Notes: generated from the sequence alone by a model not told the origin. 64,000 bases of DNA from Bacillus sp. OK048 (GCF_900103525.1 NZ_FNHN01000002.1:248001-312000), one strand, 5' to 3'; shown: positions 1 to 9,492, counted from the stretch's first letter. Made by a program: numbers and translations.

Positions 1-491
<491 letters not shown>

Positions 492-512
492 CTAGTTAAT
501 AATATGTAGGTT

Positions 513-1100
513 TTATTGATTAACCTTAACCATTGATGGGCGGATTACCCGATCTTTTAAAATGTACCCTTTTTGAAATTCATCGGTTACGATATTAGAA
601 CCGAAGCTTTCATCTTCACCTTGCATAACGGCATGATGGAAATTAGGATCAAACTCATTACCTACTGCTTCAATCACTTCAACGCCTTCTGTCTTCAAGG
701 CTTCCACTAAACTGCGGTAAACCATATCCATTCCTTGAAGTAAAGATTTCGTCTGCTCATTGTCTGCTTCTATTTTTAAGGCTCTTTCAAAATTGTCTAA
801 AGCCGGAAGCAATTCAGTGACTAATTTCTGTGCTCTATATTTTTCAGCAGCCTCACTATCTAATCGAGTACGACGGCGGAAATTATCAAAGTCAGCTTGA
901 AGACGTAAGTAACGATTGTCTGCATCTTCTAACTTGCTGGTGAGTACTTCGATCTCAGCAGCATAGTCTACCGTTGATTCTTGTTCTGAATCAACTGCTT
1001 CTGCAAAAACTGTTTCTACGTCCTCATCGGTAAGTTCCACATGGTCATTCATTTGTGTTTCAACTTCCTCATTAAGCGTGTTGTTCTTTTCATTTGTCAA
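513..1100 (-). CDS. grpE: Nucleotide exchange factor GrpE
   Basis: GrpE releases ADP from DnaK to reset the chaperone cycle. The protein has an acidic, poorly ordered N-terminus, then a long coiled-coil helix (around [19 protein letters not shown]) and the C-terminal beta domain ending RPSMVKVNQ, as in the family. I chose a TTG start at 1100 (195 residues) because an AAGGAGG ribosome binding site lies 8 bases upstream. The GTG at 1109 would add three residues but overlaps that site. The gene lies between hrcA and dnaK, with two small hairpins in the 130-bp gap after hrcA that might tune mRNA processing. Confidence 0.95.
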   Translation of the reverse strand: MTNEKNNTLNEEVETQMNDHVELTDEDVETVFAEAVDSEQESTVDYAAEIEVLTSKLEDADNRYLRLQADFDNFRRRTRLDSEAAEKYRAQKLVTELLPALDNFERALKIEADNEQTKSLLQGMDMVYRSLVEALKTEGVEVIEAVGNEFDPNFHHAVMQGEDESFGSNIVTDEFQKGYILKDRVIRPSMVKVNQ

Positions 1101-1162
1101 CTTACTCACCTCCTTAAAGGTTTAATAAAACATATATGAAATAAATGATTTCATGAAAAGGT

Positions 1163-1208
1163 GGGTGAAAAAAGTTATTCACCCTCAGTGAAAAAATGAG
1201 TTTTCACT
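1163..1208 (-). other. Two adjacent hairpins in the hrcA-grpE gap
   Basis: Two perfect short inverted repeats follow one another: GGGTGAA/TTCACCC (1163-1169 with 1178-1184) and AGTGAAAA/TTTTCACT (1187-1194 with 1201-1208). Neither is followed by a strong T-run on the minus strand. They look more like processing or stability hairpins than like terminators; that role is inference. Confidence 0.45.
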
Positions 1209-1229
1209 CCTTACTCAATATTTCCAGCC

Positions 1230-2261
1230 CTAATATTTTTGATACAGGTTTGTTAATACTGATGTCAAGTCCTTACTCAAAAACTTCAGCAAGCTTATTA
1301 CTCGTGAATATTCCATTCTAGTTGGACCAAGAATCGCAATAGTTCCCAATTTCTCTGTACCAACCGAATAGGTAGCCGTAATGAGACTGCAATTTTCCAT
1401 AGCGCTAATTTTGTTTTCCCTGCCAATTTTTATGTTTATACCAGCAGAGTCATGTTTGATTAATGGATAAATCCATTCTTCGTGATCGATCATTTGCAGG
1501 AGACTACGAATTTTGCTAATATCATGAAACTCCGGCTGACTTAACATATTTGTCTTACCGCCAAAGAATATTTTTTCATTAACAGGCATTTTCAAGGAAT
1601 CCGCTATAGTATGAAGCATTAAATCATAATTTCTGATATGCTGCCTTAACAATGTCGCGACTTCTTTGTACATTTTATCGTTAAGATCTTCAATTGCTAC
1701 ACCGGTTAACCGTTCGTTTAGAATGTTTACCGTCTTTTCCAAATCACTCGCATCCACTGTAGGAGGCAAATAAAATGTTCGGTTTTCAACATGCCCTGAA
1801 TCGGTAACGAAGATTGCTACGGCTGTTTCCTTGTTTAAAGGAATAATTTGAATCCTTTTTAGTTTATTAAAGCTGGCCGCAGGTCCTAAAACGATGGAAG
1901 TATAATTTGTTAGTTCAGATAGAATCTTTGCAGATTTTTGAATTATTGTTTCAAATTCAAAAATCCTTTCAGCAAATATTGATTGGATAATCGATATTTC
2001 CTGCTTATCTAAAGCTTGAGGCGACAGTAAATGGTCTACATAATAACGGTAACCTTTTTCAGAAGGAACACGACCTGAAGAAGTGTGCGTTTTTTCAATA
2101 TAGCCTAGCTCTTCAAGATCTGACATTTCATTCCGAATCGTAGCTGAACTTAATGATATTTCTTCTTTTTTTGACAAACTCCTGGATCCGACCGGTTGTG
2201 CAGACCGAATAAAATCATCAACAATAACCTGAAGAATCAATAATTGACGATCTGTTAACAC
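1230..2261 (-). CDS. hrcA: Heat-inducible transcription repressor HrcA
   Basis: HrcA represses class I heat-shock operons by binding CIRCE operators, and GroEL keeps it active. The N-terminal winged helix ([17 protein letters not shown], then [18 protein letters not shown]) binds DNA. It is followed by the GAF-like dimerisation domain with [19 protein letters not shown] took the GTG at 2261 (343 residues, the same length as in B. subtilis), which has AGAGGTG six bases upstream. The upstream GTG at 2282 would put the coding start inside the CIRCE operator. First gene of hrcA-grpE-dnaK and autoregulated through the operator just in front of it. Confidence 0.96.
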   Translation of the reverse strand: MLTDRQLLILQVIVDDFIRSAQPVGSRSLSKKEEISLSSATIRNEMSDLEELGYIEKTHTSSGRVPSEKGYRYYVDHLLSPQALDKQEISIIQSIFAERIFEFETIIQKSAKILSELTNYTSIVLGPAASFNKLKRIQIIPLNKETAVAIFVTDSGHVENRTFYLPPTVDASDLEKTVNILNERLTGVAIEDLNDKMYKEVATLLRQHIRNYDLMLHTIADSLKMPVNEKIFFGGKTNMLSQPEFHDISKIRSLLQMIDHEEWIYPLIKHDSAGINIKIGRENKISAMENCSLITATYSVGTEKLGTIAILGPTRMEYSRVISLLKFLSKDLTSVLTNLYQKY

Positions 2262-2275
2262 ATGCATCACCTCTG

Positions 2276-2302
2276 TTAGCACTCATTAAGGTCGAGTGCT
2301 AA
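2276..2302 (-). promoter_or_regulatory. CIRCE operator, perfect
   Basis: TTAGCACTC (2276-2284), a 9-base spacer and GAGTGCTAA (2294-2302) form the exact consensus inverted repeat bound by HrcA. It lies between the promoter and the hrcA start, where it blocks transcription and also forms a hairpin in the 5' UTR. Confidence 0.98.
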
Positions 2303-2314
2303 TTCTATTAATAA

Positions 2315-2342
2315 ATTATCAAAAATAGGGGGATGGTGTCAA
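2315..2342 (-). promoter_or_regulatory. Sigma-A promoter of the hrcA operon
   Basis: On the minus strand a consensus -35 TTGACA (2337-2342) is followed after 16 bases by a -10 GATAAT (2315-2320), 12 bp upstream of CIRCE. Spacing and position fit a vegetative promoter repressed by HrcA. Confidence 0.85.
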
Positions 2343-2383
2343 TCATTTGATACTAAGAAAATGAAAATCCTCAAGTATGAAGT

Positions 2384-3526
2384 TTAATTTGTAACCCCTA
2401 AAAATGATTGAAAGACTTCATTTCCAAGCGGCCGCCCTGTTTTACTTAAATATATATTACCTTTTTTTACTTCTATCCATTTTTTTGCAATCAAGTCAGA
2501 AATCTCATTTTCAAATATTACCAGTGGGTCAATATCAAATTTTTCAATGAATTGAGCTATAGATACTCCATCTGTTTTTCGCAGACCTAAAAACATTTCT
2601 TCTTCTATTTGTTCTGCTTTTGTAGTTTGGTGTTCTTGAAAGATTGGGAGGTTCCCGTTATTAATTAGTTCCATATATTTTTTCAATGGTCCTGCATTCG
2701 AGCGTCTCCAGCCATTCACATAGCTGTGCGCACCTGCACCGAACCCATAATAGTAATCGTTATTCCAGTATGTTAGGTTATGTTTGCTTTCATAGCCAGG
2801 CTTTGAAAAATTACTAATTTCATACTGATTAAATCCGTGCTTTTCCATTTGCTCCATAAGCAGTTCATACATTGCTGCTTCCGTATCCTCTCCCGGTGTC
2901 GGAAGTTTGCCTTTTTGCATCAGATTGTAAAAAACTGTCTTTGGTTCAATAATTAACGAATAGCCCGAATAATGTTGAATGTCGAGTGTAAAAGCTTGAG
3001 TCAATGACTCTTTAAAGTCAGTAATAGTTTGGGTCGGCAGGCTGAAGATTAAGTCAATGCTAATATTTTTGAAGCCAATAGATTTTGCATTCTCTACTGT
3101 TTGGTAAACATCTTTGGCACGATGGACACGACCAATTTTCTGTAATAATTCATCATTAAAGGTTTGAACACCAAGACTAAGTCGGTTTACACCTGCATCT
3201 TTTAATATTTGTAACTTTTCTTTTGTTAAATCACCTGGATTTGCTTCAAAAGTAAATTCAACATTTCTACTCATCGGTAAGTTCCGGGTTATACTTTCGC
3301 AAAACCGTTCAAGCTGCTTTTCATTTAGGGAGGTCGGTGTCCCGCCGCCCACAAAAATCGTGTCCAGCTGCTTTGTCGGATATTTTTGTAAGGTAAGAAT
3401 CATTTCCTGCTCTAGCGTCTGTAAATATTCATCAACTGGCTGTCCTTTTAGAAATACTTTATTAAAATCGCAGTAATGGCAAATATGCTCACAAAAGGGT
3501 ATATGGAGATAGGCAGCTTTAATCAT
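2384..3526 (-). CDS. hemW: Radical SAM heme chaperone HemW (HemN-like)
   Basis: A 380-residue radical SAM protein. The [4Fe-4S] cluster motif is CEHICHYC at residues 12-19 (CX3CX2C, without the longer N-terminus of true oxygen-independent coproporphyrinogen oxidase), followed by the SAM-binding FVGGGTPTSL. The C-terminal HemN_C domain is complete. Proteins of this kind in firmicutes are assigned as HemW, which carries heme to respiratory proteins, rather than as an oxidase. The assignment rests on homologue knowledge and on lepA-hemW-hrcA synteny. The ATG at 3526 has GAAGGTG ahead of it. It lies 122 bp upstream of hrcA and behind the lepA terminator. Confidence 0.9.
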   Translation of the reverse strand: MIKAAYLHIPFCEHICHYCDFNKVFLKGQPVDEYLQTLEQEMILTLQKYPTKQLDTIFVGGGTPTSLNEKQLERFCESITRNLPMSRNVEFTFEANPGDLTKEKLQILKDAGVNRLSLGVQTFNDELLQKIGRVHRAKDVYQTVENAKSIGFKNISIDLIFSLPTQTITDFKESLTQAFTLDIQHYSGYSLIIEPKTVFYNLMQKGKLPTPGEDTEAAMYELLMEQMEKHGFNQYEISNFSKPGYESKHNLTYWNNDYYYGFGAGAHSYVNGWRRSNAGPLKKYMELINNGNLPIFQEHQTTKAEQIEEEMFLGLRKTDGVSIAQFIEKFDIDPLVIFENEISDLIAKKWIEVKKGNIYLSKTGRPLGNEVFQSFLGVTN

Positions 3527-3604
3527 GTTTACACCTTCTTATTCTTCGTCGTTTATTGCTCATGGTCCCTTCATGAGGCCACTTTTCTATATTTGCTGTA
3601 ACAA

Positions 3605-3650
3605 AAAGAGGCTGGATTTTGCCTAGTAATAGACTTTTCCCAACCTCCCG
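3605..3650 (-). terminator. Terminator after lepA
   Basis: On the minus strand GAGGTTGG pairs with CCAGCCTC (one G-U pair) and is followed by TTTTTG. It lies 10 bp after the lepA stop codon and so separates lepA from hemW. Confidence 0.6.
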
Positions 3651-3659
3651 TTTTATTTT

Positions 3660-5495
3660 TTATTTTTTTGTATTGTTATCATCCATTTTTAATACTGCCA
3701 TGAAGGCTTCTTGTGGGACCTCGACAGAACCAACCTGTTTCATCCGTTTTTTACCTTCTTTTTGTTTCTCGAGCAGCTTTCGTTTACGGGAGATATCTCC
3801 CCCATAACATTTAGCCAATACGTTTTTACCCATGGATTTAATCGTTGAACGAGCAACAATTTTTTGACCAATTGCGGCTTGGACAGGAACTTCGAATTGC
3901 TGCCTTGGGATTAATTCCTTTAGCTTCTCAACAATGACTTTGCCGCGTTCGTAGGCAAAATCTTTATGAACGATAAAGCTTAAAGCATCCACCTTTTCAG
4001 CGTTTAACAATATATCCATCTTAACCAAGCTAGACGGTTTGTAGCCAATTAGTTCATAATCAAATGATGCATAGCCTCGGGTGCTAGATTTAAGTTGATC
4101 AAAGAAATCATAAACAATTTCTGCTAACGGAACTTCATAGATGATGCTTACACGGTTTTCACCTTGGTATTCCATATTAATAAAAATACCACGTTTTTGC
4201 TGACACAGCTCCATAATCGCACCGACATATTCATTTGGAGCCATCATCGTTGCTTTTACGTAAGGCTCTTCAACATGATCAATTTTCTGTGGATCCGGAA
4301 GATTTGAAGGGTTATCCACTTTTATTTGAGTGCCATCTGTCATGTGTACATCATAGATAACGCTTGGAGCAGTTGTGATCAAATCAATCTTGAATTCACG
4401 CTCAATCCGTTCCTGAATGATTTCCATATGGAGAAGTCCTAAAAATCCACAACGAAAACCAAATCCAAGAGCTTGGGAAGTTTCAGGCTCGAATTGCAAC
4501 GCAGAATCATTTAGCTGCAGCTTCTCTAATGCTTCACGCAAATCATTAAATTTCGCAGTATCGATTGGGTACAAACCACAATAAACCATTGGATTTAATT
4601 TTCGATAACCTGGGAGAGCTTGGGTTGCCCCATTTTTTGCATTGGTAATCGTATCACCGACACGAGTATCGCCTACATTTTTAATAGAAGCTGTCAGGAA
4701 TCCAACATCCCCAACCGTTAACTCGTCTTGAAGTGTAGCTTTTGGTGTAAATACCCCAACTTCATTCACTTCAAATTCAGCACCGGTCGCCATCATTTTA
4801 ATTTTATCACCGACTTTTACGCTGCCTTCGACTACTCGAATGTATGCGACTACACCACGGTAGGCATCATAAAGCGAATCAAAAATTAACGCTTTTAATG
4901 GCCCATCAGGATCACCAGTTGGAGCAGGTACTGATTTTACTACCTGTTCAAGAATGTCTTCAATACCAATACCTGCTTTAGCAGAAGCTAACACTGCTTC
5001 AGAGGCGTCAAGTCCAATAACCTCTTCAATTTCACTGCGGACTCTTTCTGGCTCTGCACTTGGTAAATCGATTTTATTAATAACAGGTATAATTTCAAGG
5101 TTATTATCTAACGCAAGGTAAACGTTCGCTAATGTCTGTGCTTCAATCCCCTGTGCCGCGTCTACAACTAAAACAGCCCCTTCACAGGCAGCAAGACTAC
5201 GAGAAACCTCATAGGTAAAATCGACGTGTCCTGGTGTATCAATGAGATGGAAAGTATACTCTTCACCGTCTTTTGCTTTATATTTTAATTGAACAGCATT
5301 TAGCTTTATCGTAATCCCGCGCTCTCTTTCTAAATCCATTGAATCTAAAAGTTGAGCTTTCATTTCACGAGAAGTTAATGCATTAGTTCTTTCTAAAATA
5401 CGGTCTGCTAATGTTGATTTCCCATGGTCAATATGGGCAATAATTGAAAAATTTCTTATCTTTGATTGTCTATTAAGCTTTTCTTCTCTGTTCAT
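3660..5495 (-). CDS. lepA: Elongation factor 4, ribosome back-translocase LepA
   Basis: A 611-residue translational GTPase that binds the ribosome and affects translocation and initiation under stress. The G1 motif AHIDHGKST is at residues 20-28, followed by the switch [10 protein letters not shown] and NKID. The C-terminal domain typical of LepA ([14 protein letters not shown], then [10 protein letters not shown] and [20 protein letters not shown]) is complete. I use the ATG at 5495, with TAGGAGTGG just upstream. The frame stays open 24 codons further, but those residues are not conserved. It is transcribed as a single gene ending in a terminator. Confidence 0.97.
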   Translation of the reverse strand: MNREEKLNRQSKIRNFSIIAHIDHGKSTLADRILERTNALTSREMKAQLLDSMDLERERGITIKLNAVQLKYKAKDGEEYTFHLIDTPGHVDFTYEVSRSLAACEGAVLVVDAAQGIEAQTLANVYLALDNNLEIIPVINKIDLPSAEPERVRSEIEEVIGLDASEAVLASAKAGIGIEDILEQVVKSVPAPTGDPDGPLKALIFDSLYDAYRGVVAYIRVVEGSVKVGDKIKMMATGAEFEVNEVGVFTPKATLQDELTVGDVGFLTASIKNVGDTRVGDTITNAKNGATQALPGYRKLNPMVYCGLYPIDTAKFNDLREALEKLQLNDSALQFEPETSQALGFGFRCGFLGLLHMEIIQERIEREFKIDLITTAPSVIYDVHMTDGTQIKVDNPSNLPDPQKIDHVEEPYVKATMMAPNEYVGAIMELCQQKRGIFINMEYQGENRVSIIYEVPLAEIVYDFFDQLKSSTRGYASFDYELIGYKPSSLVKMDILLNAEKVDALSFIVHKDFAYERGKVIVEKLKELIPRQQFEVPVQAAIGQKIVARSTIKSMGKNVLAKCYGGDISRKRKLLEKQKEGKKRMKQVGSVEVPQEAFMAVLKMDDNNTKK

Positions 5496-5580
5496 GTATA
5501 CCACTCCTACTATAACTCGCACATGTAGACTATTTTTGATTATAACAGTAGAATAATCAAGATTCAATTAAAACTGAAAT

Positions 5581-5722
5581 GCGGAAGTGACTTGCCCAAG
5601 GAAAAAAGTAGTTCATTTTTTCCCAGGAGCGACAGGCATAAGACGAGCGCTGACAGATGGCGCTTTTTGCCTTCCGAAGCAATTGGCTTATGACCCAAGC
5701 CCCTAGTCACTGAAGCTAGACA
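5581..5722. repeat. Intergenic palindromic repeat, copy 1 (long form)
   Basis: About 140 bp bounded by the inverted arms AGTGACT (5586-5592) and AGTCACT (5705-5711). Near one end is an inner hairpin, GGAAAAAA-8 nt-TTTTTTCC (5600-5623). The terminal sequence TCTAGCTTCAG-TGACTAGG and the inner hairpin recur in shortened and inverted form at 44641-44700. It resembles the abundant small non-coding repeats of Bacillaceae genomes, which is a recollection rather than a search result. It lies between lepA and a terminator and has no coding capacity. Confidence 0.7.
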
Positions 5723-5723
5723 C

Positions 5724-5760
5724 AAAAATAATAGCGGCATCCTATACGGGAACCGCTATC
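5724..5760 (-). terminator. Terminator of the gpr-spoIIP-yqxA unit, displaced by an insertion
   Basis: ATAGCGG pairs with CCGCTAT (5731-5737 with 5753-5759), and TATTTTTG follows on the minus strand. The nearest upstream minus-strand gene is yqxA, whose stop is 350 bp away. The intervening block is the IS605-like element, which suggests that the element was inserted between yqxA and its terminator. Confidence 0.6.
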
Positions 5761-5820
5761 GATTATTATCATATTGTGTGTAATACCCTGACTTCAGGCA
5801 TGGGGATATAAGTATATCAC

Positions 5821-5849
5821 TTGACCTTTCAATCAATTTGAAATATACT
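5821..5849 (+). promoter_or_regulatory. Promoter inside the IS605-like element
   Basis: TTGACC (5821-5826), a 17-base spacer and TATACT (5844-5849) form a good sigma-A promoter reading rightward into the hairpin-rich part of the element, away from lepA. Nothing downstream on this strand is coding, so the product would be a non-coding RNA. Confidence 0.55.
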
Positions 5850-5861
5850 AGTTATAAATAA

Positions 5862-5873
5862 GAACGTATGTTC
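5862..5873 (+). promoter_or_regulatory. LexA (DinR)-like box
   Basis: GAACGTATGTTC matches the GAAC-N4-GTTC core of the Bacillus LexA operator, 12 bp after the -10 of the element's promoter. The flanking bases (A and T) differ from the usual C and G, so binding would be weaker or absent. Confidence 0.35.
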
Positions 5874-6110
5874 TTTGACAACTGAACATAAAAGGTTGTG
5901 GCATGTATAAGAGCTATGCCACGTAAAATGTTCAAGCCATTAAAAAGCCATGACACGTTTCTAACGTGAATCAAATAGGCTTTGATTAATGCAAAGCTGA
6001 AGGTCTTCTTTAAAGACCTGATGTATTAGCGGGTTTTGTGGTCACCCACATAAAGACAATGCCATTAAAAAGGTATTCTTTATGAAACCCCTCGCTTTAG
6101 CGATGGGGAG
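5874..6110 (+). ncRNA. Candidate structured RNA of the element (omega/reRNA-like)
   Basis: Downstream of the promoter at 5821 the plus strand contains at least five separate hairpins and no open frame. The conserved-looking 3' part GCGGGTTTTGTGGTCACCC leads into the right-end hairpin. In TnpB systems the RNA runs through this right end into flanking DNA, which acts as the guide. Here that flank would be the 3' end of yqxA. Function without a tnpB in cis is inference. Confidence 0.4.
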
Positions 6111-6112
6111 AT

Positions 6113-6439
6113 TCATTCTGTTATAAGATTTATTAATTTTTCTGAAGCATTGGATACACCTTCTGAAACCTTCTTACCCATCGAGGAAAAAATATTATAG
6201 GCACTAATTTCCTCAAGCTTCTTTTTCTTTTCATTAATATCATGACTCGAAATCTCTTTTCCCAAAAAGGTTGCCTTTACCTGCTCACCATTGTCATTTA
6301 GAGCAACTGCATTTTGAAAATTTGGATCATCGTAGCCCTTCATTTTGTGAATGCCGTCATTCGCCATTTGCATTCCAGCTAAAACTGAAATAAACATTAG
6401 TGCCACAATACAGAAAAATTTCAGCATGAACATCTTCAT
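6113..6439 (-). CDS. yqxA: YqxA family small membrane protein, sporulation locus
   Basis: A 108-residue protein with an N-terminal membrane segment (FFCIVALMFISVLAGMQMAN) followed by a short soluble tail. It belongs to the uncharacterised YqxA family (DUF3679), always found after spoIIP. I use the ATG at 6439 with AAAGGAG nine bases upstream; longer in-frame starts would run back into spoIIP. It starts 19 bp after the spoIIP stop and is probably co-transcribed in the mother cell or forespore with gpr-spoIIP. The stop codon lies 2 bp from the right end of the inserted element, so the coding region appears intact. No biochemical function is known to me. Confidence 0.8.
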   Translation of the reverse strand: MKMFMLKFFCIVALMFISVLAGMQMANDGIHKMKGYDDPNFQNAVALNDNGEQVKATFLGKEISSHDINEKKKKLEEISAYNIFSSMGKKVSEGVSNASEKLINLITE

Positions 6440-6458
6440 AGCACATGCTCCTTTGCTT

Positions 6459-7643
6459 CTATTGTTTATCCGTGGATTGCTCACCATTAACTTTTTCTGC
6501 CTGCCAATAATATTCACTAAAGACATCTGCAAGAGCTTCCGCTGAACGATTTAACTCTTCGAATGTATTATCAACGCCGCCAAATTCAATTAACAAGGCA
6601 TTTTCAGATAAATTTTGATTGTAGACTCCATTCTGACCAGCACCTTGGTTTTTCATAACCCCATAGCTTAAACCTTTGTATTTTTTTTCCAAAAGATTGT
6701 GAAGGTCTGTCGCCAATTTAAGATTTTTTTCGTAATTTGGATTTTTACCACCTATAACAAAAACAAGCTGTGCATAGGGTTGTCCCTTTACAATTGGGGT
6801 CGTTAAATCTTTTCGTCGAGCATCACGATGAATATCAATTAAATATTGTAATTCACGATTTGTGGCCATAGCAGTCCGTACTAGCTCACCTGATTTGGAG
6901 TACGTACTAGCCATTTTCACAGATCCCATTACATCAGATTTATCAATCGAAGTTCCAATCCCCCTTGCCTCTAAGCCTGCCTTTAATTGATCGCCAATTT
7001 TCGTGACATTTAACTGCGAATGATAGGCAAGATTAGGGTCGGTTACCCCCTGTAAATAAGGTAAGTAGGACTCGCGATTATGTGTAAAATAGAGATGTAC
7101 GACCTTCTTATCACCTGTTGTAAGTTGCGGTGGTGTAGAAGATTCGTTTTCGGAACCCTTATCGATTCCCTCTAAGTTTTGCAGAGAGGCCTCACGCTCC
7201 GCTTTCATGATTTCTATTGGTGGTGCTGACTCCATTGGCATATTCGTATAATTTGAGCCTTCTCCAGCGACAACGATTTTTCCATCAAACTGAAAAAATC
7301 CTGGCAGTTCTCTGCCTAATAGACTTCTTGGGTCATTTAAATTTATATTACTCGAAAGCTTAAAAATTAAGTTGGTTAATTTAGGACTTGCAGTTAAATT
7401 ATCTTCAATCGATAAAAAATGGTGATTTTCCCAGGCCATCAATTGATAGAGCATTTTTCCATTTATTTGATTCGCAGCTGTATTCACAGAATTTGACATC
7501 GGCCTATATTGGGGCTTTAACGATGTTAACAGCCCACTGATAGAAAAAACAAGCAGCATAAACAATAAGATAAAAGAGGTTACTTTAAGTAAATTCGTCC
7601 CTTGTACGGTCAAAAATAATCCAGAATTTTTAGTAGATTTCAT
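6459..7643 (-). CDS. spoIIP: Stage II sporulation protein P, peptidoglycan amidase/endopeptidase
   Basis: SpoIIP degrades septal peptidoglycan with SpoIID and SpoIIM so that the mother-cell membrane can engulf the forespore. The 394-residue protein has a cytoplasmic stub, a single membrane segment (about residues 20-40, ending at SGLLTSLKPQYRP) and the extracellular SpoIIP catalytic domain with the histidine motifs YFTHNRESYLP and IDIHRDARR and a late glutamate in ALLIEFGGVDNT. The ATG at 7643 follows AGAGGTGG; the upstream ATG at 7658 has no site. It lies about 95 bp downstream of gpr, as in B. subtilis. Confidence 0.95.
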   Translation of the reverse strand: MKSTKNSGLFLTVQGTNLLKVTSFILLFMLLVFSISGLLTSLKPQYRPMSNSVNTAANQINGKMLYQLMAWENHHFLSIEDNLTASPKLTNLIFKLSSNINLNDPRSLLGRELPGFFQFDGKIVVAGEGSNYTNMPMESAPPIEIMKAEREASLQNLEGIDKGSENESSTPPQLTTGDKKVVHLYFTHNRESYLPYLQGVTDPNLAYHSQLNVTKIGDQLKAGLEARGIGTSIDKSDVMGSVKMASTYSKSGELVRTAMATNRELQYLIDIHRDARRKDLTTPIVKGQPYAQLVFVIGGKNPNYEKNLKLATDLHNLLEKKYKGLSYGVMKNQGAGQNGVYNQNLSENALLIEFGGVDNTFEELNRSAEALADVFSEYYWQAEKVNGEQSTDKQ

Positions 7644-7737
7644 AGTTCCACCTCTCAAAATGATTCTAGTAAATACTTATGACTCCACTAGAATTACTAG
7701 AACCATTATTCTTACGTTGTGAGGTGGAAAACCAACA

Positions 7738-8889
7738 TCATCTTGTATAGTACCCTGCATTACTTTGGTCAACATTACTGTGAAGTGCCGCATTCAACCC
7801 GCTCGCAAGTAGGTTGGCCATATCTTCAATAAAAACATCTACTTCCTTTGGAGTGACCATTAAATTGTGTCCCAAAGGTGATAACACTTCGTATATTAAT
7901 TTACGTTTTTCGTCCTCTTCCAAATTGCCAACAATTCCAAGGAAGGTCTGACGGTGTTTTTCTTCAGGCAAGTCATCTTCGGTAAGCTTTTTCCGTTTTC
8001 CAAATGTCATCCCGGCAGGTGCCAATGCTCTTGAAGGACGATTCCCCTCCTTAAGTTCCTTACCAAAATGCTTGAGGATATAATCAATCGTGTCACTCGT
8101 AATAGAGACGGCATCCACAACTGTAGGACAACCAATTGCGATCACCGGAACTCCTAATGTTTCTTTACTCAATTCTTTTCTTTTATTTCCTACACCAGAT
8201 CCTGGATGAATGCCTGTATCCGATACTTGTATCGTAGAATTAACCCTTTCAATGGATCTTGCTGCTAAGGCATCAATGGCAATCACAAAATCAGGTTTTG
8301 TTTTTTCTACTACTCCAAAAATAATGTCGCTGGTCTCGATCCCAGTTAATCCCATAACACCAGGAACCAAGGAGCTAACTGGACGGTAGCCTTCTTCTAC
8401 ATTTTCTGGCTGTAGCTGGAATAGGTGCCTAGTAATTAAGAGATTTTCACAAACCAAAGGACCAAGGGCGTCTGGGGTAACATTCCAATTTCCAAGCCCA
8501 ACAACAAGGCAGGAAGCATCCTTTTTAATTCCAGTTCCTTCTAAAAAGTGAGCAAATTCTTTAGCAAAAATTTCTTCAACCTGTTGTTGTAACGGAGTAT
8601 CCTGCTGTCTAATCCCTTGTACTTCAAGAGTTAGGTACCGCCCGGGTTTTTTACCTAATTGCTTTGCACCAACTTCTGTAACCTCAACTAATGAGATTTT
8701 TATGTCATCAACATCTTTTTCTTTTATGATGACACCTTCAATTTGGGATAGGTTTTCCTCCTGCTCGACAGTACCTCCCCTGCTAGCAATTACCATTTCT
8801 CTTGACTCAATGGCTAAATCCGTTCGTATCGAGTACTGGCTTAAGTCGATATTGCTGCTCGCGTTATCTTTCAAATATATCGCTCCCAT
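7738..8889 (-). CDS. gpr: Germination protease Gpr
   Basis: Gpr is the aspartic-type protease that degrades small acid-soluble spore proteins at germination. It is made as a zymogen in the forespore and auto-processed by removal of a short N-terminal propeptide ahead of the DLAIE segment. The 383-residue protein has the conserved [20 protein letters not shown] block, [16 protein letters not shown] and [13 protein letters not shown], and covers the full family length. Some upstream codons precede the usual N-terminus and the ribosome binding site is weak, so the true start may differ by a few residues. First gene of gpr-spoIIP-yqxA, divergent from rpsT. Confidence 0.95.
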   Translation of the reverse strand: MGAIYLKDNASSNIDLSQYSIRTDLAIESREMVIASRGGTVEQEENLSQIEGVIIKEKDVDDIKISLVEVTEVGAKQLGKKPGRYLTLEVQGIRQQDTPLQQQVEEIFAKEFAHFLEGTGIKKDASCLVVGLGNWNVTPDALGPLVCENLLITRHLFQLQPENVEEGYRPVSSLVPGVMGLTGIETSDIIFGVVEKTKPDFVIAIDALAARSIERVNSTIQVSDTGIHPGSGVGNKRKELSKETLGVPVIAIGCPTVVDAVSITSDTIDYILKHFGKELKEGNRPSRALAPAGMTFGKRKKLTEDDLPEEKHRQTFLGIVGNLEEDEKRKLIYEVLSPLGHNLMVTPKEVDVFIEDMANLLASGLNAALHSNVDQSNAGYYTR

Positions 8890-8917
8890 CCATTATTCTT
8901 CTTAGAAACTATTTCCT

Positions 8918-8947
8918 ATTTTTGCCCCTTTTCCGCTAAAACATTCA
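8918..8947 (-). promoter_or_regulatory. Possible sigma-F/sigma-G promoter of gpr
   Basis: TGAATG (8942-8947), a 17-base spacer and CAAAAAT (8918-8924) resemble the forespore consensus (TGAATA and CATACTA), about 30 bp before the gpr start. gpr is known to be forespore-transcribed in B. subtilis. The match is partial. Confidence 0.4.
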
Positions 8948-8977
8948 AGTTTATTCTTATATGTAAAGAATCTGGTA

Positions 8978-9006
8978 TTGCAATCTAGGGCTCAGTTTGA
9001 TAAAAT
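8978..9006 (+). promoter_or_regulatory. Sigma-A promoter of rpsT
   Basis: TTGCAA (8978-8983), a 17-base spacer and TAAAAT (9001-9006) give a good vegetative promoter about 80 bp before rpsT, leaving an untranslated leader of roughly 70 bases. Confidence 0.7.
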
Positions 9007-9084
9007 ATCTCTTGTTCTGATTAATTGTGAATGAAGGTAAAGTCGAGTTCATATAGTCTCGATTCTTTGTAGGAGGTGAATGGA

Positions 9085-9345
9085 ATGCCTAACATTAAAT
9101 CTGCGATCAAGCGTGTAAAAACAAACGAAGCTAAAAATGCTCAAAATACAAATGCAAAGTCTGCAATGCGTACTGCTGTGAAAAAAGTAGAAGCTGCTAT
9201 TGCAAACAATGATGGTGCTGCTGCTAAAGAAGTTTTCGCTGCTGCTGCTAGTAAATTAGACAAGGCTGCTTCTAAAGGACTTATCCATAAAAATGCTGCT
9301 GCTCGTAAAAAATCACGTCTTGCTAAAAAAGCTAACGCTCTATAA
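9085..9345 (+). CDS. rpsT: 30S ribosomal protein S20
   Basis: An 86-residue basic, alanine- and lysine-rich helical protein that binds the 5' domain of 16S rRNA and stabilises the small subunit. It starts [20 protein letters not shown] and ends [11 protein letters not shown], typical of Bacillus S20. The ATG at 9085 has AGGAGGTG six bases upstream; a GTG three codons earlier overlaps that site. It reads opposite to its neighbours gpr and holA from its own promoter and ends in a strong terminator. Confidence 0.97.
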   Translation: MPNIKSAIKRVKTNEAKNAQNTNAKSAMRTAVKKVEAAIANNDGAAAKEVFAAAASKLDKAASKGLIHKNAAARKKSRLAKKANAL

Positions 9346-9355
9346 TAGAGTGCAT

Positions 9356-9391
9356 AAAAAAACGATTCCTCCACGGAATCGTTTTTTTGTC
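9356..9391 (+). terminator. rpsT terminator (copy 1 of a duplicated 36-bp terminator)
   Basis: A7-CGATTCC-TCCAC-GGAATCG-T7-GTC is a textbook bidirectional intrinsic terminator. An identical 36-bp sequence in the same orientation recurs at 9729-9764 after holA. Confidence 0.92.
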
Positions 9392-9492
9392 GGCCGTCGA
9401 GATAGTGTCGACAGCCGTTATCTATTTTAACAATGCACCGCGTTTTTTCAATTGCCGGAACAAACGCTAGTCGTAAAACTTCTAGTTTAAGA

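Larger units (their letters stand above)
5781..6110 (+). mobile_element. IS200/IS605-like element without transposase or tnpB (PATE type)
   Basis: About 330 bp with end structures of the IS200/IS605 family. At the left is the hairpin CCTGA-ct-TCAGG followed by CATGGGGATATAAG. At the right is CCCCTCGC-TTTA-GCG-AT-GGGG ending at 6110, and both ends share ATGGGGA. No reading frame for TnpA or TnpB is present. The interior is a series of hairpins (for example GTGGCAT/ATGCCAC at 5898-5922, CACGTT/AACGTG, GGTCTT/AAGACC and TGTGG/CCACA), as expected for the guide-type RNA of TnpB elements. The right end stops 2 bp from the yqxA stop codon. Family placement comes from recollection of end sequences; the exact left boundary is uncertain. 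Confidence 0.6.

Noticed and set aside
2262..2282. Longer hrcA start at 2282
   Set aside because: It would place the coding start inside the CIRCE operator. The GTG at 2261 has the proper ribosome binding site and the usual length.
5568..6112. Protein-coding gene in the lepA-yqxA gap
   Set aside because: No frame of useful length with a ribosome binding site on either strand; the sequence is a repeat, a terminator and a structured element.
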